Shown one piece after another: positions 50,872 to 60,486 of a DNA stretch of 64,000 nt (the stretch's first letter is position 1; the number at the start of each line of letters is the position of its first letter). The position numbers were made by a program, and so were the translations under genes. The DNA lies in NCBI GenBank assembly GCA_035274425.1, contig DATEOC010000013.1, positions 86,764 through 150,763 on the forward strand. Reading direction: 5' to 3'. The notes under the pieces are model-generated. The model had not been told where the DNA came from. It ran no database searches and worked only from the letters and a program-made list of their open reading frames with translations. The stretch is from JADMIH01 sp035274425 (GTDB lineage Bacteria; Chloroflexota; Chloroflexia; QHBQ01; JADMIH01).

Positions 50872-52347
50872 CTCGACTTTGTACATAACCAACTCAATAG
50901 CAGACCGCATAGGCCAGCCGCTCGACGTGTGAGCGTGGCACTAAACAGACATCAGGGTCTTGTGGGATGTCTGAAAAGTGAAATTACCCCACAAGTGCCG
51001 TCTGACTTGAGCCAGCACATCTGAGAAGGTAGCCTCCTTCTTGTCGTACCAGGCAGTTCGTTGCACTGGCACTTTACCATCTGGATGCAGGGCCGCTCCG
51101 AGCAGAGCCACCAGGCTGAACATACCCAGCAAGCAAGGTGTGCTACGCTCAATCGCCAGGTCTGACCATTGGCGCTGCGTCTCCACTCCCAAGTGCGCTC
51201 GGCTCTCCTCGAACGTCACTTCGATAGTCCACCTCTTGATGAAACTGCTCACTACTTCCACTGCTGTCAGGCTTTGATCGGTACACAAGTATGCTCTGGG
51301 TTCCAGTTTCCCGTCCGTGTCACGAGTGAGCACCCATCTGAGGGGCAGCACCGGTAAGCCAATTCGATACCACACCCCTGTGCCGCTTGCTATTTCAACG
51401 AGCTGTTCGGTGCCGTCGTACCACTTCACTTTGACGCTGTGCCACTCCGACTGTATGTCTTCCAACACACTTCTCAGTTTGGGCAATGACTCTCCTTTCA
51501 CTCTTGGCCTGCCAATGGTGCCCTCCCTACGAGGTGGGGCAGGCTCATGCAGTGATGCGTCCCAACGCAACGGCGCTATCAAGGTGACGTCATGCCTGGT
51601 GCAGCACAATCCCAGTTCCAAGACCGAGTAAGCAGTATCTCCCACCAACTTCATCGGTATGGTAGGCAGCCAGCGACGCACAGTGATGACCATCTGAGCA
51701 GCTATCTGCGCCACGGTCTTGTGAGGCTTGCCTAATTGCTCGCTCACTTTGGGAGTGGTAGCCAGCACTGAGAAAAAAGGCAGTGCCCACTCTCTACGTG
51801 TCCAGGGCACCCCAACCACCAGCATCATCACTACCCACCGTAAGCCGCTTATTGACACCGACTGCTCCTTGCTCGATTGCAGGTTGTCCCGATAATGACC
51901 TCGTTTGGCAATCTTGCGTCCCCACCTTCTTTCGAGCGTCTTGTCAATCACGATTTCGAGGGTTCCACCTGCCTGCACAAAAGTGCTGATGAGCAGTTGA
52001 AGAAGCAAGCGGCTCAGTGCTAGGCAGGACCAACTTGCTCGATTGAGCACCTGATGGAACAGCGTGAAGTCCTGCTCATCGTACAAACCCATCTGTTTGA
52101 GGGCTGCTGTCATGGTGCGACGTCCACGAGCCAGGATGGTGCCTACCATCAACACGAGCACCTTATGCCAAGTTGGCCGGGTAAAGGCTGGCCGGAAATG
52201 GAGCAGCACTTGTATAATCGGAGTGGGTAGGGACATCGCGGCTCTCCTTGTTGCAGATGTTGCTTTGGTCAGCTTTCATCTTACAACAAAGGGCTTGCGG
52301 GTCCCTTTACCCGTTAGCACCTCCCTTCATTTTGTACAAAGTCGAGC
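50872..52347 (-). mobile_element. intact IS701-family-like insertion sequence, 1476 bp
   Basis: One transposase gene framed by terminal inverted repeats: CTCGACTTTGTACA at 50872-50885 and TGTACAAAGTCGAG at 52333-52346. TTAG lies directly outside the left end (50868-50871) and again after the right end (52348-52351), a 4-bp direct repeat that fits the YTAR target known for IS701. If the terminal G/C is counted in the repeat instead, the duplication is TTA. The length is typical of the family. The element looks young and complete; the interrupted site is the sodA-DUF916 intergenic region. Confidence 0.85.
50941..52236 (-). CDS. DDE transposase, IS701-like
   Basis: 431 residues, no frameshift. 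Predicted catalytic triad D98 (VIDKTLERRWG), D200 (LVGDTAY) and E339 in RWTIEVTFEESRAHLG, which matches the Y/W-x-R-x-E-x6-K-like C-terminal signature of IS4/IS701 enzymes (Arg replaces Lys). N-terminal region LMVGTILARGRRTMTAAL is the usual DNA-binding start of the family. Cut-and-paste transposition is expected. Gene fills the element, leaving 69 bp on one side and 111 bp on the other. Confidence 0.88.
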   Translation of the reverse strand: MSLPTPIIQVLLHFRPAFTRPTWHKVLVLMVGTILARGRRTMTAALKQMGLYDEQDFTLFHQVLNRASWSCLALSRLLLQLLISTFVQAGGTLEIVIDKTLERRWGRKIAKRGHYRDNLQSSKEQSVSISGLRWVVMMLVVGVPWTRREWALPFFSVLATTPKVSEQLGKPHKTVAQIAAQMVITVRRWLPTIPMKLVGDTAYSVLELGLCCTRHDVTLIAPLRWDASLHEPAPPRREGTIGRPRVKGESLPKLRSVLEDIQSEWHSVKVKWYDGTEQLVEIASGTGVWYRIGLPVLPLRWVLTRDTDGKLEPRAYLCTDQSLTAVEVVSSFIKRWTIEVTFEESRAHLGVETQRQWSDLAIERSTPCLLGMFSLVALLGAALHPDGKVPVQRTAWYDKKEATFSDVLAQVRRHLWGNFTFQTSHKTLMSV

Positions 52348-52382
52348 TTAGGTTTCCACCATCGTAACCCGCGCGTGCCAAA

Positions 52383-52412
52383 CGACAAAAGAGCGGGCCT
52401 CAAAAGACCCGC
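52383..52412 (-). terminator. intrinsic terminator of the DUF916 gene
   Basis: On the minus strand: GCGGGTC, loop TTTTGA, GGCCCGC, then TCTTTTG; one G-U pair. Twenty bases after the gene's stop. Confidence 0.65.
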
Positions 52413-52431
52413 CCACGCTTCTAACATCCAG

Positions 52432-53541
52432 TTATGCAGTCACATCTTTGGACCGTCTCCGCAGCATGATAACTACCCATACCCATATTGTTACCAGAAT
52501 GAGGCCACTCAATGTCACCACCAACCATCTCTCTGTCATCGGGGATTTTGCGGGCATCCGCTCAGTATCGCTTGGAGCAATAGTGCCAGTGCCTGCGCCA
52601 GCACCTATTCTACCGGGCTCCCTTCCCATCTGCGGTTGGGGTTGTGATGCAATCATCGAGGCAGCCTCTATATGGAGAGGCCTATCATAACGGGCTGTAG
52701 AGTTCTCTCCATACTTCATCTCTACGTGAACCAGGTAATCGCCCGGCTTCAGCTCGCCATTCCACTTCACAGGGTAGGTGATAGCTGTGCCCGGTATGAA
52801 TGTGCTCATCGTTATGGCTTGGTACAGCACGCGCTTGCCCCCGGTATCGGTCAGCACGACCATGCCTGAAGGCTTGAGGAACGTATCCCCATCGTTCTTC
52901 ATTTGGACCCCAATGAAGGGTCCTGAAGGCTGCTCTACCAGGCCAGTAGACTCGATTAGGAGCGAAGGGGTCCATACGCCCTCGACATCAACCTGCACGC
53001 CTATAACATAGCGTGTTTGCATGGTTACACTTGCCCCAAGCTGGCCGGAAGCATGCTGAGATGCGGTAGGCGGGATGGTAGGCACGTAGGCTGAGATGCC
53101 TGCGAGATATTGGCCCGGCTTGACCGACTGCGGCACGGCCACCGTGAACTCAACCGGCTTCTGTGTGCCTGGCGCGAGCGTTACGCTCGCCTGTGCGAAC
53201 TTCAGCCATGTCGCCACCGCTTTTGGCTTGACACCGGCTGTTTCAAAGGCGCTTCCCCCTGTCTGGGCAGTGATAGCGTCAACTGCGGCAAGCTCGATGG
53301 TAAGCTCCTTGTTGCTGGGATTCTTGAGCAATACACTGCCGGTCAAAGTTGAGCCATTCTTCGATTTGTAAACAAAATAGCCGTTAGCTGTAACGGTAGG
53401 GTCTGAGGTCGGGACCGGTGTCATCGTGAACCCTGGTTCGCTGATGTCGCCCTGGCTTGAAGCATATGATGACGAGGGTAATGCAAAGATGTGAGAGAGA
53501 ATTACCAATATTGAGACAAAGATGAGAGTAAGAGAGCGCAT
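52432..53541 (-). CDS. DUF916-like membrane-anchored cell-surface protein
   Basis: 369 residues. Signal peptide 1-27 (LIFVSILVILSHIFALP), Ig-like domain about 45-175 with GSVLLKNPSNKELTIEL and APGTQKPVEFTVAVP, second domain 175-290 and a C-terminal TM about 335-356 (WLVVTLSGLILVTIWVWVVIML) followed by a basic tail. This is the DUF916/DUF3324 plan of proteins that accompany WxL proteins in Gram-positive bacteria, and a WxL-like gene lies 91 bp upstream. ATG 53541 is chosen for its CAGGAG site; the longer frame start at 53577 has none. Likely presents or anchors the WxL protein. Confidence 0.75.
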   Translation of the reverse strand: MRSLTLIFVSILVILSHIFALPSSSYASSQGDISEPGFTMTPVPTSDPTVTANGYFVYKSKNGSTLTGSVLLKNPSNKELTIELAAVDAITAQTGGSAFETAGVKPKAVATWLKFAQASVTLAPGTQKPVEFTVAVPQSVKPGQYLAGISAYVPTIPPTASQHASGQLGASVTMQTRYVIGVQVDVEGVWTPSLLIESTGLVEQPSGPFIGVQMKNDGDTFLKPSGMVVLTDTGGKRVLYQAITMSTFIPGTAITYPVKWNGELKPGDYLVHVEMKYGENSTARYDRPLHIEAASMIASQPQPQMGREPGRIGAGAGTGTIAPSDTERMPAKSPMTERWLVVTLSGLILVTIWVWVVIMLRRRSKDVTA

Positions 53542-53587
53542 GAAATATACTCCTGGCACTGGAATGGGCACGGGCATCGGCGCTAAA

Positions 53588-53617
53588 CGACGGGGCCACT
53601 TTTCAGTGGCCCCGTCG
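53588..53617 (-). terminator. 13-bp terminator between WxL and DUF916 genes
   Basis: Perfect stem CGACGGGGCCACT / AGTGGCCCCGTCG with a 4-base loop (GAAA on the minus strand), then TTTAG. It may make the downstream gene less expressed. Confidence 0.8.
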
Positions 53618-53632
53618 GTAGCAATAGTTATG

Positions 53633-54166
53633 TTAGGGAGCGGTTACGACGCTTATGGTGACTGTACTGGCGTAGGTATCGGCATACGCGCTAGCAGGGA
53701 CGGAGAGGGTCAGCGTGGTCGCGCCAAAGTCGTATGTGCCCATACCCTCGTCCACGTCGGCACTGGCTATCTCGACCGCACCGTTGTCAATCGTGTATGG
53801 GCCGGAGGCGACGGTCGGATCGGGGGAGCTGGTGCCGTTAGCAGCGACTGTAGGCTGGGACATGGAGAGAGAACCTGCCGCGAGGTTGTGGCTGACGCCT
53901 GTGAACTGATCTGCCTGGGCAGTGACGTGCCAGCCGTCGCCAGAGCCAGTGGCGTCGGTGACGCTGAATGTGGCGAGGGCAGCGGTGGGCGACTGGGCAG
54001 CGCCATTGAGGGTAACACCTGGGAAGTTGGCAGCTGCTGGGTTGGTGATAGATAAGGCTCCACCTGTCACCACTACCTGGGTGCCGTCGGAGGCGAAAGC
54101 TGCTGGGGCCATGACTGCGAAAGCGCAGAGCGCAAGTAGAGAGGCCCGAAACCTTTTCATGAACAT
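53633..54166 (-). CDS. WxL-like secreted cell-wall protein
   Basis: 177 residues. Signal peptide 1-26 (LLALCAFAVMAPAAFA). The mature part is a single beta-rich domain: LSITNPAAANFPGVTL, TFSVTDATGSGDGWHVTAQAD (first Trp motif, W-x-V in place of W-x-L) and YASTVTISVVTAP at the end, the usual WxL closing strand. Known: WxL domains bind peptidoglycan non-covalently and occur with DUF916 proteins. Very Thr/Ala rich and low in charged residues. Strong AAGGAG before ATG 54166. Abundant cell-wall protein is likely. Confidence 0.75.
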   Translation of the reverse strand: MFMKRFRASLLALCAFAVMAPAAFASDGTQVVVTGGALSITNPAAANFPGVTLNGAAQSPTAALATFSVTDATGSGDGWHVTAQADQFTGVSHNLAAGSLSMSQPTVAANGTSSPDPTVASGPYTIDNGAVEIASADVDEGMGTYDFGATTLTLSVPASAYADTYASTVTISVVTAP

Positions 54167-54523
54167 TAGAGAACTCCTTATGAAAGATATGATTGTGACC
54201 TTATAGGTTGGTGTTGTTTGGTGCTCCAGACAAGGTATATAGTATGCCTGGTTCTTCGCTGTGATTGGACTTTCCGTTCAACTTCTCATATATGAAGCTG
54301 CTTCCCGGTTGGTACCGACCGAGAAGCAGCTTCATCATTTAGTCATCTTCACTCGCTAGAGGTTGGAGTTGAAGTTGCTGCGTATTTATCCATCTCGTGT
54401 CATCATTGTATCGCTGGCCCGATAGTTTGGTTAGATGCACTGGTCCCTGGCTCGTAGGGACAGTGGTCCCGAACTGGCTTGATGCGGGGTCATAGTAATC
54501 CTTATGTTGTATCCAGCTATGGT
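54167..54523. other. intergenic, 357 bp
   Basis: Holds the upstream region of the WxL gene and a hairpin at 54292-54335 (13-bp perfect outer stem ATGAAGCTGCTTC / GAAGCAGCTTCAT with a further 7-bp inner stem including one G-U pair), which may terminate the phosphorelay operon. No coding frame is credible. Confidence 0.55.
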
Positions 54524-55633
54524 TTACAACTGGGGATAGCTCGTCTGCTCCGAGACATGGATATGGTCCTGACTGTCCTGCGTATGGCTATCTGGCCGCC
54601 ATACCACGCTCAGAAAAGCCTCAACCACGCGAGGGTCAAAGTGCTGGCCGCTTTGACGCTTGATCTCTTCCAGGGCTTCTTCCAGCGTCCACGCATGCTT
54701 GTAAGGTCGTTCATGAGTGAGAGCATCAAATACGTCTACCACCGCCACAATCCTCCCCTCGATGGGGATTTCTTCCCCTTGAAGGCCTTGAGGGTAGCCA
54801 CGGCCATCCCATCGCTCGTGGTGCGTCAGCGCGATACGTTCAGCGGCTCGTGTGAAGGCAGAGCGTCCCTTCGAAAGGAGCGCAGCACCGACGGTGGTAT
54901 GCGTTTTTATGATCTCGAACTCCTGTGGAGTCAGTTTGTCCGGCTTGAGGAGGATTTCATCCGGGACGGCGATCTTGCCTACATCGTGCAGCGGGGCAGC
55001 TCGCCGCATTAGCTCAACTTGACTTTCCACCATCCCCAGGGCACGGGCCAAGATGGCACTGGTATTACCTACCCGTTGCGTGTGCTGGCCCGTTTGGTCA
55101 TCGCGGTATTCGGCGGCCCGCGCCAGGCGTTCTAGTATTTCTATCTGGGCCTCTTCCAATTCCTGGGTGCGCTCGCGTACTTTCTCTTCCAGCAACTGGT
55201 TGTGCTCCTGAAGCTGTAGGTGTAAAAACCGTGTCTCGAGCAGGTTCTTGATACGTAGAAGCACCTCACTGGGATCGAAGGGCTTAGTGACGAAGTCCAT
55301 TGCTCCTATTGAAAGCGCTCGTTGTTTAGCAGACGGACTTATATCGGCGGTGAGCACCAGGATGGGCAGATAGCTCCCAGCGGGAATGAGCGGCATAAGC
55401 GACTCCATGACCTGGAACCCGTCAAGGTGAGGCATCATTAGATCCAACAGAACGATGTCGGGCTGTACCTCGACGTACCTGGAGATTGCTTCACGAGCGT
55501 CAGTTGTACTTGTGATGCAGGTGTATCCCGTCCTTTTCAAGATCCGCTCTAGGAGTTGAACGTTAGCTTCCTGGTCATCTACTATCAGGATACGAGCGGC
55601 CTGTAGTGATTCTACTTGTTGCATGCGACCCAT
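54524..55633 (-). CDS. receiver-HD-GYP response regulator
   Basis: 369 residues. Receiver 1-130 (VDD at 18-20, D64 in VLLDLMMP), coiled coil 130-165, HD-GYP 165-345 with LHDVGKIAVPDE, HHERWDGRGYPQG and VDVFDALTHERPY, so cyclic di-GMP phosphodiesterase activity is predicted. The receiver and linker are almost the same as in the neighbour at 55718 (shared DFVTKPFDP, LLETRFLHLQLQEHNQLLE), and the DNA is also alike, so one receiver was copied onto two outputs. Last gene of the five-gene operon; GGAGG before the ATG. Confidence 0.92.
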   Translation of the reverse strand: MGRMQQVESLQAARILIVDDQEANVQLLERILKRTGYTCITSTTDAREAISRYVEVQPDIVLLDLMMPHLDGFQVMESLMPLIPAGSYLPILVLTADISPSAKQRALSIGAMDFVTKPFDPSEVLLRIKNLLETRFLHLQLQEHNQLLEEKVRERTQELEEAQIEILERLARAAEYRDDQTGQHTQRVGNTSAILARALGMVESQVELMRRAAPLHDVGKIAVPDEILLKPDKLTPQEFEIIKTHTTVGAALLSKGRSAFTRAAERIALTHHERWDGRGYPQGLQGEEIPIEGRIVAVVDVFDALTHERPYKHAWTLEEALEEIKRQSGQHFDPRVVEAFLSVVWRPDSHTQDSQDHIHVSEQTSYPQL

Positions 55634-55717
55634 GTTGTCATAACCTCCGTTCCGGTATCCACTTGAACAATGCCTATCCGTTCAGCGGAATACTGTCTTC
55701 AAGTACCTGTACAAAGT

Positions 55718-56917
55718 CTATGCTGAGATAGCACTGGTACTTACATCTCTATTCTTACGCCCCTCGCCATGGTTTGCGCTCATTGAGCACCAGAACGTTA
55801 GCATGGTGCCATTGCCTGGCGAGGACTCTATAGCCATGTCACCTTGCGCCTGGCGGATGCGCTGCTGCATTGACTTCAGGCCCATCTTTTCCCCTGTGCG
55901 GCGCTGCCGCATGACTTCACCAACATTGAAGCCATCACCATCATCTCTGATCATCATATGGATGCGGTCATCCTCAACAGCGAGCTTCAGAATGACCTCC
56001 CTGGCTTTTGTATGCTTGCGTATGTTAGCGAAAGCCTCCTGCGCCAGCCTGTACATGAGTAGCTCAATGTGCGATGGGAAGCGCAGGTGAGACCCTGTAC
56101 CATCTTCGAAGGTGACACTCAGGTCGCTCAAGCTGGCGAAACCGTCGATCAAGTGTTGAAGCGCCGATACCAGGCCGTAGCTCTTTAGAATCTCTATGCT
56201 CATGCCGCCGAGTATCGCCCTTAAATCATCTATCGCGTTCCTGATACTCGACTTGAGGGCGTGTAGCTCTCCCTCTATCAACTCATACTCCCCGCGAGAC
56301 TTCCTCTGGATAATTCGGTCGGAGGCCATAATAGACAGACCTAAGTGCTGTAGAGGGCCGTCATGTATGTCCATAGAAAGACGCCGACGCTCTGTCTCCT
56401 GGGCGTTCATCAGCCGGTGCAGCGAATGAGTAAGCTCCTGTGTGCGCTCACGTACTTTCCCTTCCAGCAACTGGTTGTGCTCCTGGAGTTGCAGGTGTAA
56501 AAATCGTGTCTCAAGGAGGTTCTTGATGCGCAGTAGCACTTCGCCAGGATCGAAGGGCTTGGTTACGAAGTCCCTGGCCCCTATCGAAAGCGCTCGTTGT
56601 TTGGATTCCCCGCTAACGTCGGCGGTAAGCACCAGGATGGGCAGATAGCTCCCAGCGGGGATGAGCGGCCTTAGTAGCTCCAAGACCTGGAAGCCGTCGA
56701 GGTGTGGCATCATCAAATCCAATAGGATCAGGTCGGGCTGGAATTTAGTGAAGAGGGTTGCTACCTCGCGCGAGTCGGTTGTACTCACCAGACTGGTGTA
56801 GCCCGCCCGCTTCAGAATACGATCGAGTAGCCGGACGTTGGCTTCCTGGTCGTCTACGATGAGTATCTGCGCGCTTTGGAATATCTCTTGTTCCTCCATG
56901 AGCTGTAATCCCTTCAT
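55718..56917 (-). CDS. receiver-histidine kinase (HisKA_3) hybrid
   Basis: 399 residues. Receiver 1-140 (D67 in LILLDLMMP), linker, HisKA_3 about 170-245 with RRLSMDIHDGPLQHLG (His in DIHDGP), HATPase_c about 270-375 with AFANIRKHTKA and RDDGDGFN. An N-terminal receiver feeding a NarL-type transmitter is a phosphorelay step: input from the upstream hybrid kinase, output to an unlinked NarL-type regulator (perhaps that at 7378; inference). The start codon follows the upstream gene's TAG with no gap; ATG 56899 is an alternative start. Confidence 0.88.
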   Translation of the reverse strand: MKGLQLMEEQEIFQSAQILIVDDQEANVRLLDRILKRAGYTSLVSTTDSREVATLFTKFQPDLILLDLMMPHLDGFQVLELLRPLIPAGSYLPILVLTADVSGESKQRALSIGARDFVTKPFDPGEVLLRIKNLLETRFLHLQLQEHNQLLEGKVRERTQELTHSLHRLMNAQETERRRLSMDIHDGPLQHLGLSIMASDRIIQRKSRGEYELIEGELHALKSSIRNAIDDLRAILGGMSIEILKSYGLVSALQHLIDGFASLSDLSVTFEDGTGSHLRFPSHIELLMYRLAQEAFANIRKHTKAREVILKLAVEDDRIHMMIRDDGDGFNVGEVMRQRRTGEKMGLKSMQQRIRQAQGDMAIESSPGNGTMLTFWCSMSANHGEGRKNRDVSTSAISA

Positions 56918-59900
56918 CTACTGGACCCCTACCTCAACCTTTAGAGCGCTGCCTACGACCTCCAGGAACTTCTTCACGTCTAAGGGCTTCGTCAGGTATG
57001 CCGAAGCCCCGGTCGCAAGTAGTCGCTCTATCTGCCGTGACGTAGCATCCGCACTGATCACCACTACGGGGATAGCGCGGGTCCGTGGGTCTTGCTGCAA
57101 CCGGAGCAGCACTTCATCTCCTTGCATATCGGGCAAGTGCAGGTCCAATAGGATCAGATCAGGGTTGTGCTCTCGCGCTAATTGCAGACCTGTGCTACCC
57201 TGCCTGGCTTCAAGCAGGTTGATGTCGGGGCTATGTCCCAGAATGCGCTCGACCAGCTTGAGATTGGATGAATTGTCCTCGATATAAAGCACAGTGTAGG
57301 ATTGCGTGAGTGCTTGGGGCATAGTCAGTGGCCCTGTGCCTTTCCGTTCGAGGCGCTCTATCTGGCTCTCTACAACGGGCAATTCCACCCAGAATACGCT
57401 ACCTTTACCGGTACCGGGGGTGCTGTGTACGCCTATAGTGCCGCCCATGGCCTCAACCAGCCGCTTGGAGAGAGCAAGACCGAGGCCTGTGCCTTCTACC
57501 TCAGTTTGCTCCGCACCTAACCTGTCGAACGGAGTAAAGAGGCGCGATATCTTTTCAGGAGAGAGGCCGTCGCCAGTGTCACTCACATTGATACGTAGCT
57601 TCCGAATGCTGTGGCTCGAGGCGTTGTGGGGATCAAGCTCGCTGCTGTCGGCGTCGGTCTGCTCGCATGTGACAGTCACGCTTCCGCCCTCGTGGTTATA
57701 CTTGACGGCGTTGGCGAGCAAATTGAGGAACACCTGCTTCACGCGCTGGCGGTCCGATGCGATATGCGCGTTCCTGCACTCCTCTGAGATATCCACGCGA
57801 AGCTCGATGTTTCTTTGGGAGGCAAGAGACCTTACCATATCTAGACTCTCCTGGAGCACATCATTGAGTGGGACCGGCTCTATAGAGAGGGAGATCGCAC
57901 CCATTTCTATTCGAGAGATGTCTAATACCTCATTGATAAGTTCCAGCAGGTGGTGGCCCGCTTTGATTATGTAATCGAGGCTCTGGTGCTGCTCGGCCTC
58001 TAGGGTATCCAGCTCCAGGAGCTGGGCAAATCCAAGTATGGAATTGAGCGGCGTGCGCAGCTCGTGGCTCATTCGTGAGAGGAACTCGCTCTTAGCCAGG
58101 TTGGCTACCTCAGCAGCCTCTTTCGCTCGCCGCTGCTCCTCTGCCCGCTTGCGCTCGGTAATGTCCGTGGACACGACCATCCCCGCATAGACTTCTCCCT
58201 GCTCATTTTTCACCGGAAGGAAATGCACGAGATAGAAAGTGCCTAAGTATTCCATTTCGATGGTATTCTCTTGCCCGACGAGCGCCTGCCGGTAGTAAGG
58301 CCCCAGCGCCCTCGCTCCTTCGGGCGGTAGCACCTCCCAGATTGTCTTTCCTTCCACATGGCCCTTTAGGTATCCCTGCGCTTCAAGAGCAGCCCCCTCG
58401 GCTAGTTGGAAGCGCAACTCTTTATCGAACATCAGCACCGCCCCGTTCGGAAGGTTCTTGGCAAGGGCGCGGTACATCTCCTCGCTTTTCTGAAGCCTTT
58501 CGCGGGCTTGCTTTCGCTCGGTAATATCGGTCGCGACCACGAGCGCCGCCTTATGCCCATCAAAAGTAAGGGTATGGGCGGCGATTTCCACGTCAATTAT
58601 CTGCCTGCCCTTCAGCCGATGCCTCCACTCAGTAGGGGTCCTCACATCGCCGCGCATTTTTGCCACATTATGTAGCAAGAGAGGTCTATCAGCTTCTGGC
58701 CGGATATCTGTAATGCGCATACTCAGGAACTCTTCTCTGCTGTAACCGTAGTGTGAGACGGCGGCCTGGTTCACTTCCAGGAACCTGAGTGATTCCATAT
58801 CATGCACCCACATAGGCAGGGGGCTATTAGTGAACATCAAGCGATAGCGTTCCTCGCTATCCTCCAGCGCCTCCTCGGCCAGCTTGCGCTCGGTCACATC
58901 TTGCGCCGTGCCCCTCATCCCAACTACGTTGCCCAATTCATCCAGGATCGTTTCGCCGCGCGCCTGGTTGTATCTCACTGTGCCATCGGGTTTCACGAAC
59001 CGGCACTCGTGGACAAAGGAGCCTCTCTCCTGTAACGCTTTTTCAATGTCCTTGCGGACGCGCTCCCTGTCATCAGGGTAAACGTACTCCAAATATGCCT
59101 CAAACGTCGCGCCAAATTGCTGAGGCTCGATGCCAAATAAACGGAACAACTCATCTGACCAACTGACCTTATTGTTATGAATGTCCCACTCCCAGCTACC
59201 CAATCGTGCCAGACGTTGTGCCTCGTCCAATCGTTCCGTGCGCTCTCTAAGCGCCTCTTCCACTCCTTTGCGCTCTGTAATATCGTGCATCACCACGACA
59301 GCGCCAACCGTCTCCCCATTAGCGCCGAGTAAGGGTTGCCCGTTTGCCAGGTACGTGCGCGCAATCCCCCCTTCGGGTGCAAGTACCAGTTCTACATTCT
59401 GAAGGGACTTACCCTGGAGAGCCTGGTATAGGGGAACCTCTTCCATCTGCATTAGAGTCTTCCCGTCGACGTTGTAGAGGCCATAATGCTGTGCCCACTC
59501 CTCAGGGGGAACCTGCTGTGTGAAAAGCTCTCGTTTATCGCGGTCAAAGAGGGTCAGTACGCCTTCAGTATCGCAGGCAGTAATCACTCCTCCTATATTT
59601 GCCAACAGGGTCTTGAGGAATTCTTGCTCCCTTAGCAACTCCTCCTTTGCCTGCTTGCGCTCGGTCATGTCATCGAAGGTCACGACTACGCCAACAATCG
59701 CGCCATTCTCTCGGATAGGTGTGCTCACGTACTCTACAGGGAATGATGTGCCGTCCTGTCTCCAGAATACCTCATTGGTCACACGGCGGACGGCCCCATC
59801 GATCAGCACCTCATAGCTCGGACACTGCTCCCAGGAGTAGGGGCTGCCGTCAGGCTTCGAGTGATGGCTGATGTTGTGCTGGTGCTGTCCAACCAGTTCC

Positions 59901-60454
59901 TCGGCAGTCCAACCGAGCATACTTGCCGCAGCGGGATTGACAAATGTCGTCCTCCCCTGCAGATCAAGGCCATAGATTCCCTCGGCTGCGGAGTTCAATA
60001 TCAGTTCTCTCTGGTGGCTGAGTTGCTCTAATGCCTTCTCCCCACGCTTGCGCTCGACGGCATACGATATTGAGCGAATGAGCAGCGCCGCATCCGTCTG
60101 CCCTTTGACGAGGTACTCTTGAGCGCCGCGGCGCACCGCCTTCAGTCCGGTCCTTTCGTCATCGAGGCCGGTAAGCACCAAAATAGGCACTTCCTGGTCT
60201 TGTGAGCGTAGCGTAAAGAGCGTATCGAGGCCCTGGCTATCCGGGAGTGAGAGGTCAAGAAGGACCGCATCGATTCCTCCCTGGGCAATACGTTTAAGCC
60301 CCGTCGAGAGCCGGTCCGCATGCTCCAGGGCAAATGAGATTGTCTGAGCTTCGCTGAGAAGCTCACGTATCAGCCGAGCATCCCCTGCGTTGTCCTCGAT
60401 CAGCAGTACATTCACGAGATCGAGTGGGGTTGATATTAGAGAGTTGTTTGTCAT
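56918..60454 (-). CDS. hybrid histidine kinase: REC-PAS(x5)-HisKA-HATPase-REC
   Basis: 1178 residues, soluble. N-terminal receiver 1-125 (D67 in AVLLDLSLP); five PAS units about 145-790, each ending TERK or similar; HisKA about 815-885 with FLSRMSHELRTPLNSILGF; HATPase_c about 925-1040 with NLLANAVKYNHEGG and GTGLGLALSK; C-terminal receiver about 1060-1175 (ILLDLHLPDM). Two receivers, one before and one after the transmitter, allow both input from and output to other relays. Third gene of the operon (61031, 60511, this, 55718, 54524). AGGA precedes the ATG. Confidence 0.9.
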   Translation of the reverse strand: MTNNSLISTPLDLVNVLLIEDNAGDARLIRELLSEAQTISFALEHADRLSTGLKRIAQGGIDAVLLDLSLPDSQGLDTLFTLRSQDQEVPILVLTGLDDERTGLKAVRRGAQEYLVKGQTDAALLIRSISYAVERKRGEKALEQLSHQRELILNSAAEGIYGLDLQGRTTFVNPAAASMLGWTAEELVGQHQHNISHHSKPDGSPYSWEQCPSYEVLIDGAVRRVTNEVFWRQDGTSFPVEYVSTPIRENGAIVGVVVTFDDMTERKQAKEELLREQEFLKTLLANIGGVITACDTEGVLTLFDRDKRELFTQQVPPEEWAQHYGLYNVDGKTLMQMEEVPLYQALQGKSLQNVELVLAPEGGIARTYLANGQPLLGANGETVGAVVVMHDITERKGVEEALRERTERLDEAQRLARLGSWEWDIHNNKVSWSDELFRLFGIEPQQFGATFEAYLEYVYPDDRERVRKDIEKALQERGSFVHECRFVKPDGTVRYNQARGETILDELGNVVGMRGTAQDVTERKLAEEALEDSEERYRLMFTNSPLPMWVHDMESLRFLEVNQAAVSHYGYSREEFLSMRITDIRPEADRPLLLHNVAKMRGDVRTPTEWRHRLKGRQIIDVEIAAHTLTFDGHKAALVVATDITERKQARERLQKSEEMYRALAKNLPNGAVLMFDKELRFQLAEGAALEAQGYLKGHVEGKTIWEVLPPEGARALGPYYRQALVGQENTIEMEYLGTFYLVHFLPVKNEQGEVYAGMVVSTDITERKRAEEQRRAKEAAEVANLAKSEFLSRMSHELRTPLNSILGFAQLLELDTLEAEQHQSLDYIIKAGHHLLELINEVLDISRIEMGAISLSIEPVPLNDVLQESLDMVRSLASQRNIELRVDISEECRNAHIASDRQRVKQVFLNLLANAVKYNHEGGSVTVTCEQTDADSSELDPHNASSHSIRKLRINVSDTGDGLSPEKISRLFTPFDRLGAEQTEVEGTGLGLALSKRLVEAMGGTIGVHSTPGTGKGSVFWVELPVVESQIERLERKGTGPLTMPQALTQSYTVLYIEDNSSNLKLVERILGHSPDINLLEARQGSTGLQLAREHNPDLILLDLHLPDMQGDEVLLRLQQDPRTRAIPVVVISADATSRQIERLLATGASAYLTKPLDVKKFLEVVGSALKVEVGVQ

Positions 60455-60486
60455 GCTAAATTCCTATCATGTGACACGGTAAGACT

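Noticed and set aside
53522..54055. 177-residue plus-strand frame opposite the WxL gene
   Set aside because: Mirror of a Thr/Ala-rich beta protein; glycine/valine-rich pseudo-repeat without ribosome-binding site.
56918..60454. Split into two genes (receiver-PAS and kinase-receiver)
   Set aside because: The frame is continuous without an internal ribosome-binding site; multi-PAS hybrid kinases of this length are usual.
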